Position numbers and translations under genes: made by a program | Assembly (NCBI RefSeq): GCF_030409845.1 | Contig: NZ_JAUFQQ010000005.1 | Span: 1 to 64,000 of the forward strand | Length of the DNA: 64,000 bases | Origin: Flavobacterium branchiarum | GTDB taxonomy: Bacteria; Bacteroidota; Bacteroidia; Flavobacteriales; Flavobacteriaceae | Reading direction: 5' to 3' | Shown: positions 1 to 14,300 of the stretch, in pieces | Layout of the letters: the number at the start of each line of letters is the position of its first letter | Numbering within the stretch: position 1 is the stretch's first letter | Notes under the pieces: model-generated | Databases searched by the model: none | Told to the model about the DNA's origin: nothing | The model's input: the letters and a program-made list of their open reading frames with translations, nothing else

Positions 1-244
1 TTCCTCCAACTCCCAATACCAAAGGCAACCTTCCTTTATTTGTATTAATAACTGTCGAAATAACAAGTTCCTTTTCATCCTCTGTTAATGTTGCATTCTC
101 AGCAGTGGTCCCCATAACTACAAGATATTCAACTCCTCCATCTACAGAAAAATTAACTATCCTTTGTAACGCTTCTATATCAATTGAAAAATCTTCTTTA
201 AAAGGAGTTACTAGTGCAACGCCCGTCCCTATTAATGATTGCAT
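1..244 (-). CDS. dapA: 4-hydroxy-tetrahydrodipicolinate synthase, N-terminal part
   Basis: Only the first 81 residues are inside the window; the gene runs off the left edge. The protein condenses pyruvate with aspartate semialdehyde, the first committed step of lysine and diaminopimelate synthesis, in the cytoplasm. The reading frame opens with [15 protein letters not shown] and contains the DapA signature VMGTTAE (usually GTTGE), whose threonine belongs to the family's catalytic triad. The Schiff-base lysine lies outside the window. The ATG is 1 bp downstream of the stop of the DUF6913-type gene, so the two are probably co-transcribed. The assignment is firm although the gene is partial. Confidence 0.93.
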   Translation of the reverse strand, partial: MQSLIGTGVALVTPFKEDFSIDIEALQRIVNFSVDGGVEYLVVMGTTAENATLTEDEKELVISTVINTNKGRLPLVLGVGG

Positions 245-245
245 A

Positions 246-771
246 TCAGATTATATTTGGTTTAATGTTTTTTAAATATTTAAATAATTCATTCACGAAA
301 ACTTTATGTTCCCGAACATTGGTATCAATCATCACTCGATTTAATCTTTTATCGATTGATGTAAAACCAACTTTAAACTTGGCTTTAGAATTTTGTGTCA
401 CGAGCATCAACATTGCTTTTTCGATATCATAATAACTTATTAATAAATCGAATTCTTCTTTTATAAAGTCTTTTAACAAATTTTCGGTAATTTCTCCCTT
501 CAAATTAAGATTTTTTATCCCAAAAGTTGGACAAGTATACGCTTCTTTTTTATCGATTTTGTCTTTATAAACAACAATCTTAATATTCTCTTCAACAATT
601 CCTTTAGACACCAAATCAGCTAGCAACGCTTTTTTTCTCTGAAAAACTACTCTCATCTATAAGCAAACCAACAGTTTGTATATCGGTGGTAAATGCACAG
701 TTTTTTACATTATCAAGATTTTTATTTAATGATTTTTTTACAAAAAAAACCTTTATATAATTTAAAAACAT
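246..771 (-). pseudogene. DUF6913-type protein, apparently frameshifted
   Basis: I recognise this as the small DUF6913-type protein often found beside dapA in Flavobacteriaceae; its function is unknown. The 136-codon frame (246-656) lacks the family's start. An ATG at 771 opens another frame (MFLNYIKVFF...VGLLIDESSFSEKK) that hits a stop soon after a run of seven A on the coding strand (T7 at 630-636). With six A, the frames join into one protein of about 175 residues reading ...DESSFSEKKALLADLVSKG. The gene is therefore broken by a one-base insertion, mis-called in a homopolymer, or read by slippage. It sits 1 bp upstream of dapA. An upstream TAATTTTG at 790-797 fits a -7 box. Confidence 0.75.
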
Positions 772-818
772 AGTACTTTTACTTGATTACAAAATTAATT
801 ATTTAAGTCGCATTTAAG

Positions 819-1598
819 ATGGTAAAACTAAAAAAGTATAACGGATTTTTAAAACTTTTTGTTATATTCTTAACATTTTTTCTAGGAGTTTCTTGTAGCA
901 AGCAAACGTATCAAGTTTCTAAAATAGAGGGTAAACTAATCCCTATTACAACTACTGAGAATCAAACTCCTGAAATAGAGAATTTCATTAAACCTTACAG
1001 AGAACACATTAACAAAGATCTAGATAGTGTTCTTTCTTTTTGTCCTGAAACATTAGACAAAAGTACTGGTAAATTACAGACATCAATTGGTAATTTCATG
1101 GCAGATGCCTGTTTACAAAGAGGTAACTTAATCTTTAAAACTAGGGAGAACAAAGATATTGACATTTGCTTCCTTAATCATGGTGGTATACGTGCAATTC
1201 TTCCTAAAGGAAATGTTACTGCTAGAACTGCTTTTGAAATTATGCCTTTTGAAAATAGTCTTGTTGTTATGGCATTAAAAGGAGAACAAATTTTAGAATT
1301 AGCTAATTATTTTATTGCTGAGAAAAAGCCTCATCCAATTTCTGGAATGACTTTTACAATTACTAAAAACAATACTCCAACAAACATCTTGATCCAAGGA
1401 AAACCTATCGAAAAAGATAAAATCTATTATGTTGCTACGAATGATTATTTAGCAAATGGTGGAGATAGCATGAACTTCTTTAAGAAAGCTGTTCAGAAAT
1501 ATGATTTAAATTACAAATTACGAGACATTCTTATTGATTATTTTAAATCTGTTAATCCAATTCCGGTACCAAAAGATATCCGAGTTAGACAAGAATAA
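819..1598 (+). CDS. 5'-nucleotidase C-terminal domain lipoprotein
   Basis: This 259-residue protein corresponds to the C-terminal (substrate-recognition) domain of UshA-type 5'-nucleotidases. The N terminus is a lipoprotein signal (hydrophobic stretch ending FLGVSCSK, lipobox Cys about residue 26), so it should be membrane-anchored outside the cytoplasm. Family motifs are GNFMADA, NHGGIRA and ATNDYLANGGD. It lacks the metallophosphatase domain, which is encoded by the next gene 64 bp downstream on the same strand. The two probably act together on extracellular nucleotides. The unusual point is the split of one two-domain enzyme into two exported polypeptides, with the C-terminal domain encoded first. 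Confidence 0.85.
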   Translation: MVKLKKYNGFLKLFVIFLTFFLGVSCSKQTYQVSKIEGKLIPITTTENQTPEIENFIKPYREHINKDLDSVLSFCPETLDKSTGKLQTSIGNFMADACLQRGNLIFKTRENKDIDICFLNHGGIRAILPKGNVTARTAFEIMPFENSLVVMALKGEQILELANYFIAEKKPHPISGMTFTITKNNTPTNILIQGKPIEKDKIYYVATNDYLANGGDSMNFFKKAVQKYDLNYKLRDILIDYFKSVNPIPVPKDIRVRQE

Positions 1599-1662
1599 AA
1601 TAAACAATTAAAAAATATTTAAGAACTTTGAGTTCAAGCGTTTTACCGCAAAATAAATTAAA

Positions 1663-2570
1663 ATGAAAAGAAGAGATTTTATTGAAAAAACTGCTGCTAG
1701 TACAGCATTATTGAGTTTGGGTTTATCTATGAGTAGCTTTACATCTCCTGATGTTAAACACATAACTATATTACACACCAATGATGTACATAGCCATATT
1801 GACCCTTTTCCTGCCGATGATCCTCGCAATGCAAATATGGGTGGAGTATCAAGACGTGCTGCTTTAATTGATTCAATCCGTAAAGAAAATCCAAATGTTC
1901 TTTTATTAGATGCTGGTGATATTTTTCAAGGAACTCCTTACTTTAACTATTATGGAGGAGAATTGGAATTTAAATTAATGAGCATGATGAAATATGATGC
2001 TTCTACAATTGGTAATCATGATTTTGATAACGGTGTAGATGGCTTATATGCTCAAATGCCTCATGCAAAATTTGAATTTATCTCTTCTAACTACGATTTT
2101 AAAAATACCGTGATGGACGGTCTTGTAAAACCGTATAAAATTTTCAACAAAGATGGTATCAAAATAGGTGTTTTTGGTCTTGGTATTGAACTAGAAGGTT
2201 TAGTAGATAAGCTTATGTACAAAGAAACTGTTTACAATGATCCTGTTGAAACTGCACACGACATGGTTAGAATTCTTAAAAAGGAACAGAAATGTGATTT
2301 AGTTATTTGTCTATCGCATTTGGGATACAAATATCGTGATGATGCTACTAGAATGTGTGATTTAAAATTGGCTGAACAAACTCAAGATATTGATTTAATC
2401 ATTGGCGGACACACTCATACTTTTCTTGACAAACCAACTATTGTAAAAAACAAAGCTGGTGAGGATGTTTTAGTTAATCAAGTTGGTTGTTATGGAATTA
2501 ACGTAGGTAGAATTGACTTTTATCTAGACAACAATAAGACAAAATCATCACAAGGAAAATCAATTACTGT

Positions 2571-2574
<4 letters not shown>
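1663..2574 (+). CDS. Metallophosphatase, 5'-nucleotidase N-terminal domain, Tat-type signal
   Basis: This calcineurin-like metallophosphatase domain of the UshA/5'-nucleotidase family has 303 residues. The N terminus MKRRDFIEK followed by a hydrophobic stretch looks like a twin-arginine signal, implying export of a folded metalloenzyme. Metal-binding motifs follow the family order: LHTNDVHSH, DAGDIFQG, GNHDFDNG, LSHLGY and GGHTHTF. There is no C-terminal recognition domain; the preceding gene supplies it. Expected activity is hydrolysis of nucleotides or related phosphoesters in the periplasm or at the surface. It overlaps the convergent membrane-protein gene by a few bases at their stops. 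Confidence 0.88.
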
Positions 2575-5286
<2,712 letters not shown>

Positions 5287-5329
5287 CTAGAAAATTTTGT
5301 CTAAAATAAGCAATCAAAAGTATAATTAA

Positions 5330-5361
5330 AAACAAAAAAACCACTCTTTTAAAAGTGGTTT
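5330..5361 (-). terminator. Terminator after the adhesin/PorP/OmpA gene set
   Basis: Arms AAACCACT (5338-5345) and AGTGGTTT (5354-5361) form a hairpin. On the minus strand it is followed by a run of T. It lies 20 bp past the stop of the OmpA-family gene and before ligA, as expected for intrinsic termination of the leftward set. Confidence 0.7.
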
Positions 5362-5380
5362 TCACAAAATATTTTAAGTT

Positions 5381-7315
5381 TTATTTCTCTGTTATAATAA
5401 AATCGGAACGCCTGTTGGCAAAATGCTCTTCTTCAGTACATTTAACTCCATTGCTACATTTATTTACCAATCTTGTTTCTCCATAACCAATTGCACTAAC
5501 AATTCTTGAGACATCGATTCCTTTTGAAAGGATATAATCTTCTGTTGCCTTGGCTCGTTCATCTGAGAGTTTCAAGTTGTATGCATCTTTACCTCTTGAA
5601 TCCGTATGTGACTCAATTTTAATTTTAATCTTAGGGAATTTTTGCATCACAAACACAACTTTATCTAGTTCTGTAGCTGCTTGCGGATTAATATCAAACT
5701 TGTTGTATTCAAAGAAGATAGGATTAATATCTACTTTTTCTATTCCCTCTTTTTTAACTACTAAATCGTCATAATTATTTAGATAGAAATTAACCTCTTT
5801 TATAGTGGCATTATTTTCTTTTGTTGTTTCTACATATTTTTCATCTCCACTGTAATTTGGCTTATTAGCTGTTATTTTGACCCTCTTGCTACATGGTACT
5901 TCTAATGTATAATTTCCATCAACATCCGTTTTAGTTTCGGTTATAACTGTATCATAAACATCATACACTAAAATAAATGTATCACTTATCCCCGTTTTAG
6001 TTTTTAGATTTATTGCTTTTCCTGAAATAAGTTGATTACAAATTGGCTTTCCTTTGGTAAAATAATAAATATCATCATCTCCTTTACCTTGTGCACGATT
6101 TGATGATATGTAACCATAATTATCTTTTGAATCGATTATAAATGAAAAATCATCCTTATTACTGTTTATTGGGGCTCCTAAATTTCTAGGAACGGAGAAA
6201 TTCAATCCATCCAAGAGTTTACTTTCATATATATCTAAATCACCTAACCCATAGTGTCCATCTGAAGAAAAATAAAGTATTCCATTTCTATAAAAAGGAA
6301 AAACATCATTTCCAATTGTATTAATTGTTGGTCCTAAATTTTGTGGCGAACTCATGGTGCCATCAACAGCAATTCGTACTACATACAAATCGGTCTCTCC
6401 ATATCCACCTGGCATATCTGATGCAAAAAACAACAATCTACCATCATCACTTAGATTTGGGTGCCCTACTGAATATTTATCACTATCAAAGAATACCTTT
6501 TCACTTTTAACTAATTTATTATCTTCTACAGTTCCTTTTATAATTTGAAAATTGTTTATTCTAGATTCATCAACAACTAATTTATTATTCTTGAGAATGT
6601 TTGTTGTATAATACATTGTTTTCCAATCGGGACTAAATGTTACTGTAGCCTCATGATATTTAGTCATTACATTAGGAATGAAAATTGTTTCGTTAAACAA
6701 ATTACCATCAACAGCACTCCTTTCTGCAACAAATAAGCTCAAGAAGGGTTGTTTATTCCAATTATATAACTTTTTATCAAAATTAGTTGTGTCTCTAGCT
6801 GATGTAAATACCACCTTATCTTTATAAAAAGCAGTTCCAAAATCAGACTTATTGGTATTAATAGCAATATTTTGCACAGTATAAAGGGATTTGTTTTTGG
6901 ACAAACTGTCTAATAATTTCTTTTGATAAACATATTTATCAATTTCCTTTTGGTCTCCTTTTTTGTTTAAATATTCTTTGGTTATTTTATCAGCGTTATC
7001 ATAATCCATAACTCCTTTCATTGACTGAATATACCTTAGATAATAGATATCTGGTAAATTATCTCCTTGTAATTCATATACTTTTTGATACCACTTTAAA
7101 GCATTCCGATTATCTGAAGTAAAATAATAGGAATCAGCGGCATTTTTTAAAGTTTGAACTGATGGTTTTTTGATATTTTCCAAACACTCTTCGTATGCTT
7201 TTGCAGCATCTACATAAGAATAATTTCTAAATAAGGCATCGGCCTTTTTTAAATTTGTTTGTGCTAAAACAGATACAAAGCTGAATAGCAAGCTAAGTAT
7301 ATAATATTTTTTCAT
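5381..7315 (-). CDS. OmpA-family outer-membrane protein with TPR and PD40 repeats
   Basis: This is a 644-residue exported protein with a signal peptide (MKKYYILSLLFSFVSVLAQ). In order it has a helical TPR-like region (about 20-130), several PD40/WD40-like propeller blades (GRLLFFASDMPGG, GILYFSSDGHYGLGDLDIY, YGYISSNRAQGKGDDDIYY), a carboxypeptidase-regulatory-like fold (about 430-510) and a C-terminal OmpA domain with peptidoglycan-binding residues (ESHTDSRGKDAYN...LSDERAKA). In Bacteroidota such proteins accompany PorP/SprF and giant T9SS type-B substrates and are thought to tie the outer-membrane complex to peptidoglycan. It starts 11 bp after the PorP/SprF gene and ends just before a terminator, making it the last gene of the set. 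Confidence 0.9.
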   Translation of the reverse strand: MKKYYILSLLFSFVSVLAQTNLKKADALFRNYSYVDAAKAYEECLENIKKPSVQTLKNAADSYYFTSDNRNALKWYQKVYELQGDNLPDIYYLRYIQSMKGVMDYDNADKITKEYLNKKGDQKEIDKYVYQKKLLDSLSKNKSLYTVQNIAINTNKSDFGTAFYKDKVVFTSARDTTNFDKKLYNWNKQPFLSLFVAERSAVDGNLFNETIFIPNVMTKYHEATVTFSPDWKTMYYTTNILKNNKLVVDESRINNFQIIKGTVEDNKLVKSEKVFFDSDKYSVGHPNLSDDGRLLFFASDMPGGYGETDLYVVRIAVDGTMSSPQNLGPTINTIGNDVFPFYRNGILYFSSDGHYGLGDLDIYESKLLDGLNFSVPRNLGAPINSNKDDFSFIIDSKDNYGYISSNRAQGKGDDDIYYFTKGKPICNQLISGKAINLKTKTGISDTFILVYDVYDTVITETKTDVDGNYTLEVPCSKRVKITANKPNYSGDEKYVETTKENNATIKEVNFYLNNYDDLVVKKEGIEKVDINPIFFEYNKFDINPQAATELDKVVFVMQKFPKIKIKIESHTDSRGKDAYNLKLSDERAKATEDYILSKGIDVSRIVSAIGYGETRLVNKCSNGVKCTEEEHFANRRSDFIITEK

Positions 7316-7326
7316 AAGTGAGATTT

Positions 7327-8259
7327 TTAAAAGAATCTTGGAGATTTAATTTTTCTTGGGTCTTTATGAAATTGATAACGCAATATGAATTCATGTGAAC
7401 CATCATTGTATTTATTCAATTTGGTTACTGTATAATCATACGAATACCCAATATAAAGGCTTGTTGATATTTGGAATCCAGCTAACGCACTAACTGAATC
7501 ATCAAAACGATAAGAAGCTCCTAATACCACTTTTTCTTGAAGCATAAAATTGGCTGAAAGATCTACCGAAATTGGCATTCCACTGACTACTTTAGCTAAT
7601 ACAGCAGGTTTGAACTTCAAACTTCTATTCAAGTCAAATACGTAACCTCCCATAAAAAAATAATGCATCTGGTCATAATTAACGGCTTCTTGTATGTCAT
7701 TGTAATAATCACTTCTTATGAAACTAGGAACCGATGCTCCTACATACCATCTGTCTGTGTAATAATATACCCCTGCTCCTATAGATGGTTTTACAACATT
7801 ATTAATATTGCTATTTAATAAAGCATCATTAGCATCATAGTATCGCCCTTTAGTCCAATCTATATTCAGCATTCGCATTCCTGCTCTTAATCCAAATGCT
7901 AACCTTTTTTCATAGCCTAAAGCCAATGAATAAGAAAAATTACCATCTAAATATAACTCGTTTGATGGCCCTAGCTTATCATTTACTACACTAAAGCCTA
8001 ATCCTATTTTTTCATTTCTCAAGGGCGATTGTACAGATAGGGATTGTGTTTGTGGTGCACCATCTATTCCTACCCATTGCGATCGATGCAACAATACCGC
8101 TTCTAGATTACCTGTAGAACCAGCATAAGCAGGATTGATTACCATTGTGTTATACATATACTGCGTATATTGCGGATCTTGCTGTGCATTTGCTAGGAAG
8201 GAAGCAAAACCGCAAAATATCAAAAGATAGGTCTCTATAAATTTTACACTTAGTTTCAT
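7327..8259 (-). CDS. PorP/SprF-family outer-membrane protein
   Basis: This 310-residue outer-membrane beta-barrel has a signal peptide (ending FLANAQ) and the family hallmark directly after it, QDPQYTQYMYNTMVINPAYAG. Alternating aromatic beta-strands continue to the C terminus. SprF in Flavobacterium johnsoniae is needed to secrete and attach the type-B sorting-domain adhesin SprB, and each type-B substrate tends to have its own SprF paralogue next to it. Here the gene lies 54 bp downstream of a giant type-B adhesin and 11 bp upstream of an OmpA-family gene. I infer that it is the dedicated surface-attachment partner of that adhesin. The family is certain; the partnership rests on position. 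Confidence 0.93.
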   Translation of the reverse strand: MKLSVKFIETYLLIFCGFASFLANAQQDPQYTQYMYNTMVINPAYAGSTGNLEAVLLHRSQWVGIDGAPQTQSLSVQSPLRNEKIGLGFSVVNDKLGPSNELYLDGNFSYSLALGYEKRLAFGLRAGMRMLNIDWTKGRYYDANDALLNSNINNVVKPSIGAGVYYYTDRWYVGASVPSFIRSDYYNDIQEAVNYDQMHYFFMGGYVFDLNRSLKFKPAVLAKVVSGMPISVDLSANFMLQEKVVLGASYRFDDSVSALAGFQISTSLYIGYSYDYTVTKLNKYNDGSHEFILRYQFHKDPRKIKSPRFF

Positions 8260-8313
8260 ATTATAACTATTTAGTCAGTTAATTTAATTTGATGCTTTAA
8301 TGGTTCCTGAAGG

Positions 8314-11300
8314 TTATCTAATAATAGCTAACCAACCTGTTTTAGCTGCTCCATCTGCACCAGTATCTAGAACATAATAATATGTGCCCGCTGGTAATCT
8401 ATCTCCTTTATTTATAGCTCCCGAAACATTTGTTGTTCCATCCCAATCATTGTTATAACGATTTTGTTTATAAACTAATGCTCCATATCTATTGTAAACG
8501 CTTAAATTATTATTTGGATAATTTTCGATACCTTCGATTTTGAAAAAATCATTTGCACCATCATTATTAGGAGTAAATTCATTATAAACTACCAAAATCA
8601 TAGGACTCACAGATGCTTCAGCAAAATTATTTGAAGTATCTGAATCTATTGGATTTGAGATAATAACTGATGCTACATTTAAATAATTGCCTGTTGGTAA
8701 TACCTGTGCTACTATAGTTAATGTTTCGCTTGTATTGGCGTTTAGCATTAGAATATTCCATTCTCCAGTAGTGCTATTATATATTCCATTACTAGTCTGT
8801 GCACTAACAAAATCATATCCTGTTGGTAAAAGTTCACGAACTAATACATCTATAAAATTCCCTGCTCCAATGTTATTAACTGTTATAGTAAAAATCACAT
8901 TTTCATTAACTTTAGGATTAGGATTGTCTACAGTATTTGTCATTGTTATATCCGAACAAGTCTGAACGGCTAAAGCAAGTAATTTACTTTGCGTTTCATT
9001 ACATAAATTCGAATAGGAAACATTTACACTTGCTGGCCCTATTTCTGGCCATAAAACTGTTACAAAATTATCAGTAGTGGCTCCACCTGCTGTAACTGTT
9101 CCGTCACCAGTGATAGTCCAATTATAATTAGACATTCCATTTAAAGTTGTATATGTAACAACATCAAAAACACATGCATTAGCCTTACTTGCAGTTATTG
9201 TTGCTGGCTCACTTCCTCTAAAACTAACAGGAATAGCCAATCTAGATTTACTTTCGCAACCTGTTATTAGATTATTCAAAGATCCATAATATGTTCCAGC
9301 AACAAGTAATGTACTTGGCGCTAATGCCACACCACCTGTTTGGGTTGTGTACCAAACGACACCAGCTTCATTTACTAACAAATCTGATATTTTTGGTAAA
9401 GCAGTTAAACAAAAATCTTGTATAGCTCTTGTCGTAGTTGGTAAAACCCCATCATTAACAGTTACTTTTACTAATAATCGAACACCTCTTTCACAATCTG
9501 TCATTGGATCTTTAATAGCTGCATAATAATTACCACTAGTTAATGCTGTTCCAGATGAAATTAAGTTTCCACCACTTAAAGCATCATACCAAATTATATT
9601 AGCAACATTAGAAGGACTTACATTTATACTTGCAACAGTTGGTGTAGTAACTAAACAGAATTTTTGATCCTTATCGTTTATAATTAGTGTTGCTGGATCG
9701 GTAACGGTTACTGTTACTAATAATCGTTCTGAACTCTCACAGCCAGTTACTCCATCACGGATAGCTCCATAATACGAACCACTTGCCAAGGCGGTTGTTG
9801 GCGCTAAAGCGGTTCCTCCTGTCTCCGATGCAAACCAAACAACATCTGATTCATTTACCTGAAGACTAGCAACCGTTGGCGCATTTGCCAAACAAAAGTC
9901 TTGTGTTGTATCGGTTGTCGTTGGAGTCGCTGGATTAGTTACTCTTACCGTTACTAATAATCTAACGGAACTTGTACAATCTGTCAGTGGATCTAAGATT
10001 GCTCCATAATACAATCCTCCATCTGTTAATGCTGTTGTTGGCGCTAAAGCGGTTCCTCCTGTCTCTGATGCAAACCAAACAACATCTGATTCATTTACCT
10101 GAAGACTAGCAACTGTTGGCGCATTTGCCAAACAGAAGTCTTGTGTTGTATCAGTTGTCGTTGGAGTTAATGGATCTGTTACGTCTACCGTTACTAATAA
10201 TCGCTCTGAACTCTCACAGCCAGTTACTCCATCAAGGATAGCACCATAATATGGTCCGCTATTTAAACCTGTTGTTGGCGCTAAAGCTACGCCACCTGTT
10301 AAGGTTGTGTACCAAACTACGCCTGTCTCATTTACCTGAATATCAGAAACTTTTGGTGCATTTACCAAACAGAAGTCTTGTGTTGTATCAGTTGTCGTTG
10401 GAGTTAATGGATCTGTTACGTCTACCGTTACTAATAATCGCTCTGAACTCTCACAGCCAGTTACTCCATCAAGGATAGCACCATAATATGGTCCGCTATT
10501 TAAACCTGTTGTTGGCGCTAAAACTACGCCACCTGTTAAGGTTGTGTACCAAACTACACCTGATTCATTTACCTGAATATCAGAAACTTTTGGTGCATTT
10601 ACCAAACAGAAGTCTTGTGTTGTATCAGTTGTCGTTGGAATTAATAGATCTGTTACGTCTACCGTTACTAATAATCGCTCTGAACTCTCACAGCCAGTTA
10701 CTCCATCAAGGATAGCACCATAATAGGGTCCGCTATTTAAACCTGTTGTTGGCGCTAAAGCTACGCCACCTGTTAAGGTTGTGTACCAAACTACGCCTGT
10801 CTCATTTACCTGAATATCAGAAACTTTTGGTGCATTTACCAAACAGAAGTCTTGTGTTGTATCAGTTGTCGTTGGAATTAATAGATCTCTTACGTCTACC
10901 GTTACTAATAATCGCTCTGAACTCTCACAGCCAGTTACTCCATCAAGGATAGCACCATAATAGGGTCCGCTATTTAAACCTGTTGTTGGCGCTAAAACTA
11001 CGCCACCTGTTAAGGTTGTGTACCAAACTACGCCTGATTCATTTACCTGAATATCAGAAACTTTTGGTGCATTTACCAAACAGAAGTCTTGTGTTGTATC
11101 AGTTGTCGTTGGAGTTAATGGATCTGTTACGTCTACCGTTACTAATAATCGCTCTGAACTCTCACAGCCAGTTACTCCATCAAGGATAGCACCATAATAT
11201 GGTCCGCTATTTAAACCTGTTGTTGGCGCTAAAACTACGCCACCTGTTAAGGTTGTGTACCAAACTACGCCTGATTCATTTACCTGAATATCAGAAACTT

Positions 11301-14300
11301 TTGGTGCATTTACCAAACAGAAGTCTTGTGTTGTATCAGTTGTCGTTGGAATTAATAGATCTGTTACGTCTACCGTTACTAATAATCGCTCTGAACTCTC
11401 ACAGCCAGTTACTCCATCAAGGATAGCACCATAATAGGGTCCGCTATTTAAACCTGTTGTTGGCGCTAAAACTACGCCACCTGTTAAGGTTGTGTACCAA
11501 ACTACGCCTGATTCATTTACCTGAATATCAGAAACTTTTGGTGCATTTACCAAACAGAAGTCTTGTGTTGTATCAGTTGTCGTTGGAGTTAATGGATCTG
11601 TTACGTCTACCGTTACTAATAATCGCTCTGAACTCTCACAGCCAGTTACTCCATCAAGGATAGCACCATAATAGGGTCCGCTATTTAAACCTGTTGTTGG
11701 CGCTAAAACTACGCCACCTGTTAAGGTTGTGTACCAAACTACGCCTGATTCATTTACCTGAATATCAGAAACTTTTGGTGCATTTACCAAACAGAAGTCT
11801 TGTGTTGTATCAGTTGTCGTTGGAGTTAATGGATCTGTTACGTCTACCGTTACTAATAATCGCTCTGAACTCTCACAGCCAGTTACTCCATCAAGGATAG
11901 CACCATAATAGGGTCCGCTATTTAAACCTGTTGTTGGCGCTAAAGCTACGCCACCTGTTAAGGTTGTGTACCAAACTACGCCTGATTCATTTACCTGAAT
12001 ATCAGAAACTTTTGGTGCATTTACCAAACAGAAGTCTTGTGTTGTATCAGTTGTCGTTGGAGTTAATGGATCTGTTACGTCTACCGTTACTAATAATCGC
12101 TCTGAACTCTCACAGCCAGTTACTCCATCAAGGATAACACCATAATAGGGTCCGCTATTTAAACCTGTTGTTGGCGCTAAAGCTACGCCACCTGTTAAGG
12201 TTGTGTACCAAACTACGCCTGATTCATTTACCTGAATATCAGAAACTTTTGGTGCATTTACCAAACAGAAGTCTTGTGTTGTATCAGTTGTCGTTGGAAT
12301 TAATGGATCTGTTACGTCTACCGTTACTAATAATCGCTCTGAACTCTCACAGCCAGTTACTCCATCAAGGATAGCACCATAATATGGTCCGCTATTTAAA
12401 CCTGTTGTTGGCGCTAAAGCTACGCCACCTGTTAAGGTTGTGTACCAAACTACGCCTGATTCATTTACCTGAATATCAGAAACTTTTGGTGCATTTACCA
12501 AACAGAAGTCTTGTGTTGTATCGGTTGTCGTTGGAGTTAATGGATCTGTTACGTCTACCGTTACTAATAATCGCTCTGAACTCTCACAGCCAGTTACTCC
12601 ATCAAGGATAGCACCATAATAGGGTCCGCTATTTAAACCTGTTGTTGGCGCTAAAACTACGCCACCTGTTAAGGTTGTGTACCAAACTACGCCTGATTCA
12701 TTTACCTGAATATCAGAAACTTTTGGTGCATTTACCAAACAGAAGTCTTGTGTTGTATCAGTTGTCGTTGGAATTAATGGATCTGTTACGTCTACCGTTA
12801 CTAATAATCGCTCTGAACTCTCACAGCCAGTTACTCCATCAAGGATAGCACCATAATATGGTCCGCTATTTAAACCTGTTGTTGGCGCTAAAGCTACGCC
12901 ACCTGTTAAGGTTGTGTACCAAACTACGCCTGATTCATTTACCTGAATATCAGAAACTTTTGGTGCATTTACCAAACAGAAGTCTTGTGTTGTATCAGTT
13001 GTCGTTGGAGTTAATGGATCTGTTACGTCTACCGTTACTAATAATCGCTCTGAACTCTCACAGCCAGTTACTCCATCAAGGATAGCACCATAATAGGGTC
13101 CGCTATTTAAACCTGTTGTTGGCGCTAAAGCTACGCCACCTGTTAAGGTTGTGTACCAAACTACGCCTGTCTCATTTACCTGAATATCAGAAACTTTTGG
13201 TGCATTTACCAAACAGAAGTCTTGTGTTGTATCAGTTGTCGTTGGAATTAATAGATCTCTTACGTCTACCGTTACTAATAATCGCTCTGAACTCTCACAG
13301 CCAGTTACTCCATCAAGGATAGCACCATAATAGGGTCCGCTATTTAAACCTGTTGTTGGCGCTAAAACTACGCCACCTGTTAAGGTTGTGTACCAAACTA
13401 CGCCTGATTCATTTACCTGAATATCAGAAACTTTTGGTGCATTTACCAAACAGAAGTCTTGTGTTGTATCAGTTGTCGTTGGAGTTAATGGATCTGTTAC
13501 GTCTACCGTTACTAATAATCGCTCTGAACTCTCACAGCCAGTTACTCCATCAAGGATAGCACCATAATAGGGTCCGCTATTTAAACCTGTTGTTGGCGCT
13601 AAAACTACGCCACCTGTTAAGGTTGTGTACCAAACTACGCCTGATTCATTTACCTGAATATCAGAAACTTTTGGTGCATTTACCAAACAGAAGTCTTGTG
13701 TTGTATCAGTTGTCGTTGGAATTAATAGATCTGTTACGTCTACCGTTACTAATAATCGCTCTGAACTCTCACAGCCAGTTACTCCATCAAGGATAGCACC
13801 ATAATAGGGTCCGCTATTTAAACCTGTTGTTGGCGCTAAAACTACGCCACCTGTTAAGGTTGTGTACCAAACTACGCCTGATTCATTTACCTGAATATCA
13901 GAAACTTTTGGTGCATTTACCAAACAGAAGTCTTGTGTTGTATCAGTTGTCGTTGGAGTTAATGGATCTGTTACGTCTACCGTTACTAATAATCGCTCTG
14001 AACTCTCACAGCCAGTTACTCCATCAAGGATAGCACCATAATAGGGTCCGCTATTTAAACCTGTTGTTGGCGCTAAAACTACGCCACCTGTTAAGGTTGT
14101 GTACCAAACTACGCCTGATTCATTTACCTGAATATCAGAAACTTTTGGTGCATTTACCAAACAGAAGTCTTGTGTTGTATCAGTTGTCGTTGGAGTTAAT
14201 GGATCTGTTACGTCTACCGTTACTAATAATCGCTCTGAACTCTCACAGCCAGTTACTCCATCAAGGATAGCACCATAATAGGGTCCGCTATTTAAACCTG

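Noticed and set aside
10251..14270. Seventeen plus-strand frames of 68-75 codons with the same sequence (MLALKLRHLLRL...), one per adhesin repeat
   Set aside because: They are antisense shadows of the 237-bp repeat units: period, position and sequence follow the minus-strand coding repeats exactly.
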